Shown in pieces: positions 4,852-6,978 of a DNA stretch of 6,978 nt; position 1 is the stretch's first letter; every line of letters begins with the position of its first letter. Made by a program: the position numbers and the translations under genes. The stretch covers positions 1-6,978 of the forward strand of contig JAUVKP010000060.1 in assembly GCA_030596185.1 (NCBI GenBank). Reading direction: 5' to 3'. Origin of the DNA: Fidelibacterota bacterium (lineage in GTDB: Bacteria > Fidelibacterota > Fidelibacteria > Fidelibacterales > Fidelibacteraceae). Below the pieces are notes generated by a model. That model was not told the origin of the DNA and made no database searches. It worked only from the letters and a program-made list of their open reading frames with translations.

Positions 4852-6978
4852 CTACTTGTTTAATAACATCTTTCCCGTAGCAACTGCTACATTATTTATG
4901 TCCAAGCGATAAACATACACACCCGAAGCCAAATTTGTTCCATCAAATATTATTTCATGCTCACCGGCATTGCGGTAACCTTGAACAATATTTTGCACAA
5001 GTTGACCCCGAAGATCGTAAATTATAATATTGACCTCTGCGGGTCGATCAAGATTGTAAGCAATAGTCGTCATAGGATTAAAGGGATTGGGATAGTTCTG
5101 TCGCAAACTGCAAGCTGAAGGAATGATCGTCTCCGTGCCTACTTCGACATCATAACCCATAAACTGTAAAACATAGCCTGCAAGGTTCTGCCGCTCAATG
5201 GCCGTTGTGATCGTTTCAAAAGGAAAACCCATGGTTACAACTTTTCCGGCTTCGCTTCCACCGGAGAACGTTCCGGAAAAACTGACTGCTGCAGTATATC
5301 CATTACCATATTTTAAAGCTTTTTGTGAACCACCGTAAACTCCAAAATAATCCGGATAATCTTCTTCATAGGTATCTGCTTCACTGCCATCATCAGAGAA
5401 CTGACAAGACAAGGGTGCAAAAACCGTACCCGTTTCACCTGAAACGGAATAATTTCCGGCATCATCGCCGGTATATGCTGCTTTTAGGTAGTTATGTATA
5501 AATGCTTTATCGGCAGTGCTTCCCTTATTGTCCAGATCCCAGCCAATTTCAGAGCCACTAACGAAGAATTTACCTCCCTGTTTAAGGTAAGATTCCACAC
5601 TATCTTGTTCAACACTGTTAAAGGTTTCATCAGCGGTACTTTCATCTCCGCATATCCACCAGACAAGGTTATAGTTCTTAAGATCAACATCACCGCTGAT
5701 GACAGCTTCATTGGCACAAGCTTCATAGGCAACAGCCCACTCATCCAAAGCTTTTGCAGTACTGCTGACAAAATTATGTACAGGTAAGCCATATGAACCT
5801 GTACCGGAATATCGATCGAAACCATCGACCACGAGAATTTCTTTTCCCGAAGCCGATCCTTTTGCCGCATATATATCAGAAGCATTATAATTGGCACTGT
5901 CAGATTCTACATATCCTGCAACAAAATAATCGTAATGAACATCATTTGCCTGAGGGATCGTGACTATTTGTATCCCTTTGCTTACTGCTGAAGCAACACC
6001 ATATTCACTTTGACCCATTGATTTTCTATATACTTTGTATCCGGTAAAATCACCACTTTCATCAGCTGTCCAGCTTAGGGTCACACTATCAAGTTTGCTT
6101 GTAACAGACAATAAGGTCGGTCTGGGAGCCGAAGAACTTAGAATATTGTTATATCGAATCGGAACATAACCAGTGATCTGGCTCAAGGTCCATGTGTAAT
6201 ATCGTGCAGCCCAACCCGGTGTTCCACTGGATGTTTCTTCTATCTGAACCAGTTTCCCATCGTTGGTCCATTCTACGACCATACGGATATGTGATCCGGC
6301 TTTGTTGGTTGCATCGGCTGGTAAAAGATCGTTAAAACTGGAAAGCTGTGTAGATACTTCATGAAATGTTCTTGTTGTTTTACGACCTGATGTCCAACAA
6401 ATACTAACAAATCCGGAGCAATCTGCTCCAACACATCCGCTCCAATCCACACCGGCGGACGTATTCATATCGCCTGCCAATTTCCCGGCAGCAACACCTG
6501 CATCAAATTCGGCTACCGTATTATAACCACCCCATTTATAGGGAACACGTTGATTTTGTCCTATGACGATCCACGTGGGTGTTGTAACAAGTGAGGTTGT
6601 TCCAATATTTGCTGCTGTTGCGGTCCAAATATGCTGAACATACTCATCAGCCGTAACAAGTGCCTGGGATCGAGTGACCGATCCGGTGGTTTTTGCTAAA
6701 GATGGGCGTTTTTCAAGTTCAGGTTCTTGCTCGACAAATTGATTAAAGTGGTAGATCTCCGAGAATTTATCGGGATAACTGTTTTCAACTTTATTGTCTT
6801 CAACAAAATTCCACTCCAAAATATGGATACCATCTTTAGATGACTGCATATGATACAGTTCGCCATGTTCGCCTACAGAGAATTGTTTAAAAATATAGGT
6901 GAATTGCTGATTGGGTAAATGAAGTGTATTAAGAATTTCACCTTCATTGTTGATCAGCAGTATATTACGCTGAACGGC
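4852..6978 (-). CDS. Secreted NlpC/P60-like, FnIII, T9SS-sorted multidomain protein, 5' end beyond window
   Basis: C-terminal 708 residues of a larger secreted protein; the frame is open to the right edge, so ATG 6849 is internal. Domains, numbered from the first visible codon: beta-propeller-like repeat end at 1-57 (NILLINNEGEILNTLHLP, ELYHMQSSKDGIHILEW); NlpC/P60-type region at about 103-275 with VPYKWGG, then ADCSGFVS holding candidate catalytic Cys187, SHIRMVVEW with candidate His230, and Glu247/248 as possible third residue; fibronectin III at about 285-374 (VTLSW, GYKVYRK); an alpha/beta domain at about 379-611 opening ILVVDGFDR, resembling regions I recall in Bacteroidota proteins annotated xanthan lyase or amidase; and a T9SS type-A sorting domain at about 621-708 with QNYPNPFNP, YDLRGQLV and ASGVYVYRL. 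The likely fate is Sec export, then T9SS passage to the cell surface or medium with removal of the sorting domain. Peptidoglycan or other amide bonds are possible substrates; neither the substrate nor activity is shown. Confidence 0.88.
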   Translation of the reverse strand, partial: AVQRNILLINNEGEILNTLHLPNQQFTYIFKQFSVGEHGELYHMQSSKDGIHILEWNFVEDNKVENSYPDKFSEIYHFNQFVEQEPELEKRPSLAKTTGSVTRSQALVTADEYVQHIWTATAANIGTTSLVTTPTWIVIGQNQRVPYKWGGYNTVAEFDAGVAAGKLAGDMNTSAGVDWSGCVGADCSGFVSICWTSGRKTTRTFHEVSTQLSSFNDLLPADATNKAGSHIRMVVEWTNDGKLVQIEETSSGTPGWAARYYTWTLSQITGYVPIRYNNILSSSAPRPTLLSVTSKLDSVTLSWTADESGDFTGYKVYRKSMGQSEYGVASAVSKGIQIVTIPQANDVHYDYFVAGYVESDSANYNASDIYAAKGSASGKEILVVDGFDRYSGTGSYGLPVHNFVSSTAKALDEWAVAYEACANEAVISGDVDLKNYNLVWWICGDESTADETFNSVEQDSVESYLKQGGKFFVSGSEIGWDLDNKGSTADKAFIHNYLKAAYTGDDAGNYSVSGETGTVFAPLSCQFSDDGSEADTYEEDYPDYFGVYGGSQKALKYGNGYTAAVSFSGTFSGGSEAGKVVTMGFPFETITTAIERQNLAGYVLQFMGYDVEVGTETIIPSACSLRQNYPNPFNPMTTIAYNLDRPAEVNIIIYDLRGQLVQNIVQGYRNAGEHEIIFDGTNLASGVYVYRLDINNVAVATGKMLLNK

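Noticed and set aside
5484..5897. Overlapping plus- and minus-strand ORFs of 97 and 137 codons
   Set aside because: They are out-of-frame shadows of the FnIII/alpha-beta part of the secreted protein; the main frame encodes recognisable domains throughout.

Overview
The window reads as part of a surface-polysaccharide locus followed upstream by a large secreted protein, in a Gram-negative bacterium of the Fibrobacterota-Chlorobiota-Bacteroidota (FCB) side of the tree. The lineage clue is the C-terminus of the right-hand protein. It carries a type IX secretion system (T9SS) type-A sorting domain opened by the motif QNYPNPFNP, in the form common in FCB lineages outside the classical Bacteroidota (for example Ignavibacteria, Marinimicrobia, Cloacimonadota or KSB1-like groups). 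I cannot place it more precisely. The DNA is AT-rich.

All five genes lie on the minus strand, so transcription runs right to left. From upstream to downstream: (1) 6978-4852, an open-ended secreted protein with a propeller-like end, an NlpC/P60-type cysteine peptidase-like domain, a fibronectin III domain, an alpha/beta domain and a T9SS sorting domain. Its true start lies beyond the right edge. (2) A 108-bp gap with a weak promoter candidate, a small dyad and a strong ribosome binding site. (3) 4743-3523, a Wza-like SLBB polysaccharide export protein starting at TTG. (4) About 3503-2430, a Wzz/GNVR chain-length determinant without a kinase domain. (5) 2424-1030, an O-antigen polymerase/ligase-family membrane protein. 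(6) 1024 to the left edge, a GT4 glycosyltransferase lacking only its C-terminal end; it has no stop codon inside the window.

Genes 3 to 6 are separated by about 19, 5 and 5 bp and look like one operon for a Wzy-dependent surface glycan. The GT4 enzyme adds a sugar to the lipid-linked repeat unit. The polymerase-family protein joins repeat units (or ligates the chain). The Wzz protein sets chain length and bridges the inner membrane to the export channel. The SLBB protein forms the outer-membrane/periplasmic exit. Flippase, initiating transferase and a Wzc-type kinase are not in the window.

I see no RNA gene, CRISPR array, insertion sequence or convincing terminator. The window is mostly a recognisable glycan locus. 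The more unusual points are the T9SS-sorted NlpC/P60 protein next to it, the export protein without a lipobox, and several start-site or edge problems that automatic annotation would get wrong.
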